Shown here one piece after another: positions 16,291 to 22,696 of a DNA stretch of 64,000 nucleotides (the first letter of the stretch is position 1; each line of letters opens with the position of its first letter). Where the stretch lies: contig JAJYDK010000009.1 of the NCBI GenBank assembly GCA_021777555.1, positions 1-64,000 on the forward strand. The letters run 5' to 3'. A program made the position numbers and the translations under genes. Under the pieces are notes generated by a model. The model did no database searches. It was not told where the DNA came from and saw only the letters and a list, made by a program, of their open reading frames with translations. Source of the DNA: Pseudomonadota bacterium (lineage in GTDB: Bacteria; Pseudomonadota; Gammaproteobacteria; Steroidobacterales; Steroidobacteraceae).

Positions 16291-16307
16291 CGCAGCAACT
16301 CTCCCGA

Positions 16308-17009
16308 TTACTCCGTCGGCTGCGGCTGGAAAACCACCTTCGTCGTCCACTGCGACACGCCCGGCATATTGGTGGTGATCACCAGGTTCGCCTGCGCATT
16401 GCGGTCCTTCGATGCCAGCACGACCGGAGTCTTCGCATTGCACGGCGCATCGATCGGGAAGGTGCTCACGATGTGGATCATCTTGGCGGACTCCACATCG
16501 GCCTTGCTCTGACTGACCGGTTCGATCTTCGCGCCGGTGATCTGCGTGTCCGCCGCCATGACGAACTTGTAGGGCACGTTACCCTGCCACAGACCCTTCA
16601 GCGGCTTACCCGAGGTATCGATGGCCGCCTGCTCGGTCAGCGGCGGCGGGGTCAGCTGAACCATGATGGGCTGTGCCGGGAACAGCTTCTGCCGGGTCGC
16701 CACGCCCTGCAGCCTCCAGACCGCCAGGTACTGCAGCGGGAAGCTGGCCGTGCAGCTCACCGGAAGCATGGTATGGAAGTTCGCGCCCGAAGCGTCGGGT
16801 TTCAGCTCGACCTTCTTGCCGCCAGCCACATCGAACAGATAGATCGGCGTGCTCACCATGGCCCCGGAGGTCACGGACGCCGTGATCGGGTACATGCCGA
16901 TATCCGGATTGACCTGAAAGTGATCCGGGGTTTTGTTCTGCACCTGCACGCTGCAGCCCGCCAGGACCAGCGTCGCCACCCCACACGTGAGCCTGAATGC
17001 TTGCCGCAT
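16308..17009 (-). CDS. Putative lipoprotein of unknown function
   Basis: The 233-residue product begins with a lipoprotein signal (hydrophobic residues 8-17, lipobox LAGC, Cys19). The rest is hydrophilic and beta-rich in appearance, with three further cysteines (in PVSCTASF and DAPCNAK among others) that could form a disulfide in the periplasm. I recognise no domain. Residue 20 (Ser) does not suggest inner-membrane retention, so an outer-membrane anchor is likely. AGGGGG precedes the ATG. A possible promoter, TTGCCA-N17-CATACG, lies about 25-55 bp upstream. It is a single-gene unit bounded by hairpins. Confidence 0.65.
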   Translation of the reverse strand: MRQAFRLTCGVATLVLAGCSVQVQNKTPDHFQVNPDIGMYPITASVTSGAMVSTPIYLFDVAGGKKVELKPDASGANFHTMLPVSCTASFPLQYLAVWRLQGVATRQKLFPAQPIMVQLTPPPLTEQAAIDTSGKPLKGLWQGNVPYKFVMAADTQITGAKIEPVSQSKADVESAKMIHIVSTFPIDAPCNAKTPVVLASKDRNAQANLVITTNMPGVSQWTTKVVFQPQPTE

Positions 17010-17127
17010 GTCGCCCCCTTGATAAATCGCAACCGTATGAATGGAAAAGATTAGTTTGGCAAGTTATGCCGTGTGTGACAAGTCTCGCCGCAGCCCGGGC
17101 GCCCGATGCGCCGCCGGCACGAACAAA

Positions 17128-17165
17128 GGCCGGGAGTCCCGCGAAGTCCTCGGGGACACCCGGCC
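17128..17165 (-). terminator. Terminator of the small SANT-like gene
   Basis: GGCCGGG (17128-17134) pairs with CCCGGCC (17159-17165), and inside it GTCCC pairs with GGGAC after one A-A mismatch. On the minus strand the stem is followed by TTTGTTC, a fair intrinsic terminator tail. It lies 20 bp past the stop codon. Confidence 0.65.
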
Positions 17166-17184
17166 CTGATACGGCGCCTCGAGC

Positions 17185-17397
17185 TTACTTCTTCTTGGCG
17201 GTCTTGCGCGCGCCGGCCCGCTTGGCGGCACGGAAGGAAATTCCGGCTCGCATGGCCTTCTGCTGGACCGCCGCCGGGGTGCGCCCGAGCTTCTTCGCGA
17301 CCTCGGTGGTCGGCGTGCCCGCCTTCGCGAGCGCCTTCAAGGTCTTCAGCTCACTGGCGCTCCAGGAGGAGCCGTCGTTCGGAGGACGTTTCGCCAT
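17185..17397 (-). CDS. Small SANT/Myb-like DNA-binding protein with basic tail
   Basis: The 70-residue product has a SANT/Myb-like helix-turn-helix (about 10-50; WSASELKTLKALAKAGTPT followed by EVAKKLGRTPAAVQQKA). A C-terminal tail rich in Lys, Arg and Ala (RAAKRAGARKTAKKK) resembles the tails of histone-like proteins. It probably binds DNA; the target is unknown. A longer frame begins at a TTG five codons upstream. I chose the ATG because GGAG lies nine bases before it. The gene has its own strong promoter and terminator, so it is monocistronic. Similar small proteins are widespread but uncharacterized in proteobacteria. Confidence 0.75.
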   Translation of the reverse strand: MAKRPPNDGSSWSASELKTLKALAKAGTPTTEVAKKLGRTPAAVQQKAMRAGISFRAAKRAGARKTAKKK

Positions 17398-17441
17398 TAC
17401 AAGATACTCCAAAATACACCCAACTACAGGGTTCGCGCCGG

Positions 17442-17470
17442 ATCATACACGTTTTTGGACGTCAGTCCAA
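17442..17470 (-). promoter_or_regulatory. Strong sigma70-type promoter with palindrome over the -35
   Basis: On the minus strand TTGGAC (17470-17465) and TATGAT (17447-17442) are separated by exactly 17 bp. The -35 hexamer is the left arm of a perfect inverted repeat, TTGGAC-TGAC-GTCCAA (17470-17455). A dimeric protein bound there would block RNA polymerase. The promoter drives the small SANT-like gene with a leader of about 38 nt, and autoregulation is one possibility. This is the best consensus promoter I saw in the window. Confidence 0.75.
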
Positions 17471-17552
17471 CTTGTAATTGATATGTTGTAGTGAGTGTTC
17501 CACGACGGGTCATCGCGGATGTTGCCGGTCAGGCGTCAGGCGGGGATCGGAC

Positions 17553-17583
17553 GACGGCCTCGCCCGCAGCGCGGGGCCGTCGC
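17553..17583 (-). terminator. Hairpin after ahcY
   Basis: CGACGGCC (17553-17560) and GGCCGTCG (17576-17583) are perfect 8-bp arms around a GC-rich loop, 14 bp past the ahcY stop codon. No T-run follows on the minus strand, so it may act in Rho-dependent or mRNA-stabilizing fashion. Confidence 0.5.
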
Positions 17584-17596
17584 CGAAGATGCCGTG

Positions 17597-19018
17597 TCAG
17601 TAACGGTACTGATCGGACTTGTAGGGACCGGCGCGGTCCACACCGATGTAGCGAGCCTGCTCCTCGGTGAGTTCGGTCAGCTCGGCGTTGAACTTCGTCA
17701 ACTGCAGCCGGGCGACCTTCTCATCGAGATGCTTGGGCAGCACATACACCCCCACGGGGTATCTGCCGGGGTTGGCGTAGAGCTCGACCTGGGCCAGGGT
17801 CTGGTTGGCGAAACTCGAGCTCATCACATAGCTCGGATGTCCCGTGGCGCAACCCAGGTTCACCAGCCGCCCCTCGGCGAGCAGGATCAGGCGCTTGCCG
17901 TCGGGGAATATCACGTGATCGACCTGGGGTTTGATGTTCTCCCAGGAATAGCGCTTCAGGCCCGCCACGTCGATCTCGTTGTCGAAGTGCCCGATGTTGC
18001 ACACGATGACGTTATGCTTCATGCGCCGCATGTGCTCGTGAGTGATCACATGGAAGTTCCCCGTGGCGGTCACGAAGAGATCGGCCTTGTCGGCCGCGTA
18101 CTCCAGGGTCACCACCCGAAAACCCTCCATCGCCGCCTGCAGGGCGCAGATCGGATCGACCTCGGTCACCCAGACCTGGGCGGCGAGAGCGCGCAACGCC
18201 TGGGCGCACCCCTTGCCCACGTCCCCGTAGCCGCACACCACGGCGATCTTGCCGGCGATCATCACGTCGGTGGCACGTTTGATGCCGTCCACCAGCGACT
18301 CCCGGCATCCGTACAGGTTGTCGAACTTGCTCTTTGTCACCGAATCGTTGACGTTGATGGCGGGGAAGGCGAGGCTGCCCTCCTTGGCCATCTGATACAG
18401 GCGCTTGACGCCCGTGGTGGTCTCCTCGGTCACGCCCTTGATGTGGCCGATGCGGGCGGAATACCATTTCGGGTCGGCGTTCAGCTTGGCCCGGATGGCC
18501 GCAAACAGCGCCGCCTCCTCCTCGCTCGCGGGCTTGGCGATGACGCCCGGATCGGTCTCGGCGCGCACCCCGAGGTGCATCAGCAGCGTCGCATCCCCGC
18601 CGTCATCGAGGATCATGTTGGTGAAAAGGCCCTGCGGCCACTCGAAGATACGGTGGGTGTAGTCCCAGTAATCCTCGAGCGACTCCCCCTTCCACGCGAA
18701 TACCGGGGTGCCGGTGGCGGCGATCGCGGCCGCCGCATGGTCCTGGGTGGAGAAGATGTTGCAGGAGGCCCAGCGCACCCGCGCCCCGAGCGCCTGCAGC
18801 GTCTCGATGAGCACCGCGGTCTGGATGGTCATGTGGAGCGAGCCGCTGATCAAGGCTCCGGCGAGGGGCTGCCGGGGCGCGTATTCCTCGCGAATGGCCA
18901 TCAGCCCCGGCATCTCGGTCTCGGCGATCTGGATCTCCTTGCGACCCCAGCCCGCGAGCGCGAGATCGGCGACCTTGCAATCGGTGGGACCGGTGGCCGG
19001 TTTCAGTGTGGCGTTCAT
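17597..19018 (-). CDS. ahcY: Adenosylhomocysteinase (SAH hydrolase)
   Basis: The enzyme splits S-adenosylhomocysteine into adenosine and homocysteine, which relieves product inhibition of methyltransferases. The 473-residue protein has the NAD-binding motif [19 protein letters not shown], the substrate block [20 protein letters not shown] and the characteristic C-terminus [13 protein letters not shown] that contributes to the neighbouring subunit's NAD site. It is cytoplasmic and expected to be a tetramer. GGAG precedes the ATG. An SAH riboswitch lies immediately upstream, so translation or transcription should rise when SAH builds up. metK and adenosine kinase are upstream on the same strand, which completes the methyl cycle locally. 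Confidence 0.97.
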   Translation of the reverse strand: MNATLKPATGPTDCKVADLALAGWGRKEIQIAETEMPGLMAIREEYAPRQPLAGALISGSLHMTIQTAVLIETLQALGARVRWASCNIFSTQDHAAAAIAATGTPVFAWKGESLEDYWDYTHRIFEWPQGLFTNMILDDGGDATLLMHLGVRAETDPGVIAKPASEEEAALFAAIRAKLNADPKWYSARIGHIKGVTEETTTGVKRLYQMAKEGSLAFPAINVNDSVTKSKFDNLYGCRESLVDGIKRATDVMIAGKIAVVCGYGDVGKGCAQALRALAAQVWVTEVDPICALQAAMEGFRVVTLEYAADKADLFVTATGNFHVITHEHMRRMKHNVIVCNIGHFDNEIDVAGLKRYSWENIKPQVDHVIFPDGKRLILLAEGRLVNLGCATGHPSYVMSSSFANQTLAQVELYANPGRYPVGVYVLPKHLDEKVARLQLTKFNAELTELTEEQARYIGVDRAGPYKSDQYRY

Positions 19019-19042
19019 GGTTTGATGACTCCGATGGATTCA

Positions 19043-19138
19043 GTGAGCGCCGTATGGACAGTACGCGCGTGCCGTCCGAGCCTGGCAGGTGGCGGGCGCT
19101 GAAAGCCCGGCCGGCCTGTCGCAACGCTCCTCGGAGGG
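19043..19138 (-). ncRNA. SAH riboswitch in the ahcY leader
   Basis: The ahcY leader contains the conserved SAH-riboswitch sequence TCCGAGGAGCGTTGCGAC and GCCAGGCTCGGA. P1 is TCCGAG (19135-19130) with CTCGGA (19080-19075). The pseudoknot pairs GAGCG (19129-19125) with CGCTC (19049-19045), inside ACGGCGCTCAC. A middle GC-rich helix lies between. The class is known to bind S-adenosylhomocysteine tightly, to discriminate against SAM and to switch on ahcY in proteobacteria. The ribosome-binding GGAG is only a few bases past the pseudoknot, so control may be at translation initiation. The mechanism is inference; the identity is strongly supported by the conserved core. Confidence 0.92.
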
Positions 19139-19174
19139 CGCGTTTCCACCGCACCGCTGCGGTGTGTGCTATTG

Positions 19175-19207
19175 GGCGCGGCGGGCGACCCGATCGCCCG
19201 CCGCGCC
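19175..19207 (-). terminator. Hairpin between metK and the SAH riboswitch
   Basis: A perfect 14-bp stem (GGCGCGGCGGGCGA / TCGCCCGCCGCGCC) with a 5-nt loop lies 39 bp past the metK stop. It should terminate or pause metK transcription, so ahcY is probably transcribed at least partly from its own promoter ahead of the riboswitch. There is no T-run. Confidence 0.65.
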
Positions 19208-19245
19208 GGATTCCTCGGGCGGCCCCCGCCGGGACCGCCCCGTGC

Positions 19246-20418
19246 TCAGGCCGCCTTCAGGCCCTTCGCGGCCGCCGCCAGCGCCTCGGCCCGATCGGTC
19301 CGCTCCCAGGTGAATTCGGGCTCGGTGCGCCCGAAATGCCCGTAGGCCGCGGTCTTCTGGTAGATCGGGCGCGCGAGGTCGAGCATCCGGCGCAGACCAT
19401 AGGGCGTGAGATCGAAATGCTTGCGCACCAACTGCGTCAGCTGCTCGCGCGAGAAGCGGCTCGTGCCGAAGGCCTCCACCATGATGGAAGTCGGCTCGGC
19501 CACCCCGATGGCATAGGACACCTGCACCTCGCAGCGCTGCGCAAGTCCCGCCGCCACGATGTTCTTGGCCACGTAGCGCGCCGCGTACGCCGCGGAACGG
19601 TCCACCTTCGAGGGGTCCTTGCCCGAGAAGGCGCCGCCGCCATGGCGGGCATAACCGCCGTAGGTGTCGACGATGATCTTGCGCCCGGTGAGACCGCAAT
19701 CGCCCACGGGTCCGCCGATGACGAACCGGCCGGTGGGGTTGATGTGGAACTGTGTCTCCCTGCCCACCCATTCCTTGGGCAGCACGGGCTTCAGGATCTC
19801 CTCCATCACCGCCTCGCGCAGCGTCTCGGTGGCGACATCCGGGCCGTGCTGGGTGGACAGCACCACGGCCTCGAGCCCCACGGGCTTGTCGTCCTCGTAG
19901 CGCAGCGTCACTTGGCTCTTGGCATCGGGGCGCAGCCAGGGAAGCCGTCCGGATTTTCTGACCTCGGCCTGGCGCTTGACCAGCCGGTGCGCGAGCGTGA
20001 TGGGGGCCGGCATCAGCACATCGGTCTCGTTGGTCGCATAGCCGAACATCAGGCCCTGATCGCCCGCGCCCTGCTCGCGCTCGTCCTGGCGATCCACGCC
20101 CTGCGCGATATCGGGGGACTGCTTGCCGATGATGTTCAGCACACCGCAGCTCGCCCCGTCGAAGCCCATCTCGGAGGAGTTGTAGCCGATGTCGAGGACG
20201 GTCTTGCGCACCAGGGTCTCCACGTCCACCCAGGTGGAGGTGGTCACCTCGCCGCCGAGAATGACGACACCGGTCTTCACCATCGTCTCGCACGCGACGC
20301 GTCCTCTGGGATCCTCCGCGAGGATCGCATCCAGCACCGCGTCCGATATCTGGTCGGCCACCTTGTCCGGATGGCCCTCGGAGACGGATTCGGAGGTAAA
20401 GAGATAACGATTGGTCAT
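19246..20418 (-). CDS. metK: S-adenosylmethionine synthetase
   Basis: MetK makes SAM from methionine and ATP. The 390-residue protein shows the N-terminal [19 protein letters not shown], the loop [15 protein letters not shown], and the phosphate-binding block [19 protein letters not shown]. All lie at the usual positions for the bacterial enzyme, and the length is normal. It is cytoplasmic and acts as a tetramer. Its start overlaps the end of the adenosine kinase gene by four bases (ATGA), which suggests translational coupling. ahcY follows after a hairpin and a riboswitch. Confidence 0.97.
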   Translation of the reverse strand: MTNRYLFTSESVSEGHPDKVADQISDAVLDAILAEDPRGRVACETMVKTGVVILGGEVTTSTWVDVETLVRKTVLDIGYNSSEMGFDGASCGVLNIIGKQSPDIAQGVDRQDEREQGAGDQGLMFGYATNETDVLMPAPITLAHRLVKRQAEVRKSGRLPWLRPDAKSQVTLRYEDDKPVGLEAVVLSTQHGPDVATETLREAVMEEILKPVLPKEWVGRETQFHINPTGRFVIGGPVGDCGLTGRKIIVDTYGGYARHGGGAFSGKDPSKVDRSAAYAARYVAKNIVAAGLAQRCEVQVSYAIGVAEPTSIMVEAFGTSRFSREQLTQLVRKHFDLTPYGLRRMLDLARPIYQKTAAYGHFGRTEPEFTWERTDRAEALAAAAKGLKAA

Positions 20419-21467
20419 CGGTCGGTTCCCGTGGCTTGAGCGTGAGACAAATCCTGTGCGCCTGCGGCGCCGAAGGCGGAGCGGGCCGCGGCCTCGCCGA
20501 AGCTCCCGGCCAGCCGCTGCGCAATCTCTTCACGAGACACGCGGTGATTCTGCGTGCCCCGAGACTCGATCTTGATGGCGCCCATGACGGCGGCGATGCG
20601 CCCCGTGGTCTGCCAGTCGAGGCCGCGCAGCAAACCGTAGAGGAGTCCCGCGCGGTACGCATCGCCGCAGCCTGTCGGGTCCACCACGGCATCCACCCTG
20701 GCGCAGGGGATGTCCATGCGGCCTTCTTTGGTGTGGATGCTCGAGCCCTTGGCGCCGCGTGTCACGATGAGCGCGGCCACGCGCTCACAGACCTCGCGCT
20801 CGCTCCAACCGGTCTTCTGCTCGAGGAGCCGCCATTCGTAATCGTTCACCGCGACCCAGCTCGCCTGCTCCACGAAGCGCTTGAGATCGGCCCCGTCGAA
20901 CATCGGCAGCCCCTGCCCCGGATCGAAAAGAAACGGGATGCCGGCGGCGGCGAACTGCGCCGCGTGGGACACCATGCCGTCCCGCCCATCGGGGGCGACC
21001 ACCCCGAGCGCGATCCCGCCGGCATCGCTCACCCGGTTCAGGTGCGAGTGTTGCATCGCCCCCGGATGAAACGCGGTGATCTGATTGTCATCGAGGTCGG
21101 TGGTGATGAATGCCTGGGCGGTGAGCTCGGAGTCGACGACCCGCACGTGATCGAGGGGCACGCCGACCTCGGTCAACCACTCGCGGTACGGGTCGAAATC
21201 CCGGCCCACGGTCGCCATCGGGCAGCCGGCATCGCCGAGGAGGCGCATGTTGTAGGCGATGTTGCCCGCGCAGCCGCCGAACTCCCGGCGCAGCTGCGGC
21301 ACCAGGAAGGCGACGTTGAGGATGTGGATCTGCTCGGGAAGGATATGGTCGCGGAAACGGCCGTCGAACCGCATGATGGCATCGAACGCCACCGAGCCGC
21401 AGATCAGGGTCTTGCCGGGGCTGTCACTCGCGCGTGACACCCCTCCGGCCGGGAAATTCTGTGTCAT
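20415..21467 (-). CDS. PfkB-family kinase, probable adenosine kinase
   Basis: The 350-residue ribokinase-fold protein has the N-terminal block [15 protein letters not shown], the glycine pair region [17 protein letters not shown] and the C-terminal PfkB signature [17 protein letters not shown] with the catalytic Asp. PfkB enzymes phosphorylate many alcohols. The overlap with metK and the nearby ahcY make adenosine the likely substrate, since removing adenosine pulls SAH hydrolysis forward (inference from context). It is cytoplasmic. A TACGAT box sits five bases before the ATG, and no Shine-Dalgarno site is visible. The gene lies about 100 bp after fdsD on the same strand. Confidence 0.8.
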   Translation of the reverse strand: MTQNFPAGGVSRASDSPGKTLICGSVAFDAIMRFDGRFRDHILPEQIHILNVAFLVPQLRREFGGCAGNIAYNMRLLGDAGCPMATVGRDFDPYREWLTEVGVPLDHVRVVDSELTAQAFITTDLDDNQITAFHPGAMQHSHLNRVSDAGGIALGVVAPDGRDGMVSHAAQFAAAGIPFLFDPGQGLPMFDGADLKRFVEQASWVAVNDYEWRLLEQKTGWSEREVCERVAALIVTRGAKGSSIHTKEGRMDIPCARVDAVVDPTGCGDAYRAGLLYGLLRGLDWQTTGRIAAVMGAIKIESRGTQNHRVSREEIAQRLAGSFGEAAARSAFGAAGAQDLSHAQATGTDR

Positions 21468-21567
21468 GCCAGATCGTACGCAAGGATTGAATTTCGAATA
21501 TTAGCGCATGCCGCCTCCAAACTCCAGGCGTCGCGCGGCCAAGCCCCGGATTCGCCACGGGATATCG

Positions 21568-21795
21568 CTACTGTCGGGAATCGGCGGCGAGCAGCGCAAC
21601 GGCCTGCCGCGCCAGATCGGTGAGCCCCTCGCCATGCTCCTTCTCGTAGTAGGTGACGATCTGGTGCCGCATGCGCGGCTCCCAGAAGCGCCTCAGGTGC
21701 GTGGCGACGTCGTTCGCGGCCTGCGGCGGCGCCGACTCGGTCGCGAAGAACATGCTGATCTCGTTGGCCATCTTGACGAGCAGTTCGATGTTCAT
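21568..21795 (-). CDS. fdsD: NAD-dependent formate dehydrogenase subunit delta
   Basis: The 75-residue product matches FdsD-type small subunits: MNIELLVKMANEISMFFATE at the start, then DVATHLRRFWEPRMRHQIV. The delta subunit is needed for assembly or activity of the soluble formate dehydrogenase; its exact role is unclear. It is the last gene of the fds cluster, 34 bp after fdhD. Confidence 0.88.
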   Translation of the reverse strand: MNIELLVKMANEISMFFATESAPPQAANDVATHLRRFWEPRMRHQIVTYYEKEHGEGLTDLARQAVALLAADSRQ

Positions 21796-21829
21796 AACTT
21801 CAGGTCATCCGGGGATGGAGTGCAGGGAT

Positions 21830-22696
21830 TCAGGCGTCTTCGCTCACTCGCCGCGCGTGTGCGTACACCACGTGCTGACGCTCCCTTGCGAACGCCACCA
21901 GTGTCATGCCCGCGCGCTCGGCGAGACGCACCGCGAGGGCGGTCGGCGCGGAGAGCGCCACGAGGAAGGTGATGCCCACCGCGGCGCTCTTCTGGATCAT
22001 CTCGTAGCTCGCACGGCTGGTCAGCAGCAGCAAGCCGCTCGAGAAGTCAGCGCCCGATCGCACCCGCGCGCCGATGAGTTTGTCGAGCGCGTTGTGCCTG
22101 CCGACATCCTCGCGGACGAGCTCGATCCCGCGCCCCGGTGAAACCCAGGCCGCCGCGTGCACACTTCCGGTGCGTGCGTTGAGCGGCTGCAGCTTCGCGA
22201 GCTGCGCGATGGCCGAGTGCAGCTCGCCGGCCGTCACCGTCGGGCCATGCCCCACCGGTTTCACCGCCCGGATGGCCTGCTCGGCGCTCTCCACGCCGCA
22301 CAGGCCGCAGCCCGTGCGGCCGGTGAGCCGCCGCCGCTGCTCGAGGAGCGCCGAGAAGCGCTCCCAGGCGACGCTGATGCGCACCTCCGCGGTCTCGGCC
22401 CCGAAACGGACCTCCACCTCGTGGATCTCCCGCGCATCCTCGACCAGACCCTCGCTCAGCGTGAATCCGACCCCGAAGTCCTCGAGATCGGCCGGGGTGG
22501 CGAGCATCACACCATGCGGCACGCCGTGATAGACGAGGGCGACCGGCAGCTCCTCGGCCACCTGGTCGCGCTCCTGTCGGAATTCGCCCGAGCGCCAGCG
22601 CCCGACATCGACTTCGGCGAACGCCTGCGGCGTGTCCGCCAGAGTGGCGCCTGGTTCCATGGCGGTGCGCTGCGGCCCCGGCGCGGGCTCAGGCAT
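21830..22696 (-). CDS. fdhD: Formate dehydrogenase sulfurtransferase FdhD
   Basis: FdhD passes sulfur from IscS to the molybdenum cofactor so that formate dehydrogenase becomes active. Conserved features are the cysteine loop GRTGCGLCGVES, the block GSVHAAAWV and the pattern EDVGRHNALDKLIG. LLLLTSRASYEMIQKSA is near the C-terminus. I chose the ATG that overlaps the end of fdsA by eight bases, which gives 288 residues. A later ATG (22663) would also leave the conserved domain intact. The location within the fds cluster agrees with its role. Confidence 0.92.
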   Translation of the reverse strand: MPEPAPGPQRTAMEPGATLADTPQAFAEVDVGRWRSGEFRQERDQVAEELPVALVYHGVPHGVMLATPADLEDFGVGFTLSEGLVEDAREIHEVEVRFGAETAEVRISVAWERFSALLEQRRRLTGRTGCGLCGVESAEQAIRAVKPVGHGPTVTAGELHSAIAQLAKLQPLNARTGSVHAAAWVSPGRGIELVREDVGRHNALDKLIGARVRSGADFSSGLLLLTSRASYEMIQKSAAVGITFLVALSAPTALAVRLAERAGMTLVAFARERQHVVYAHARRVSEDA

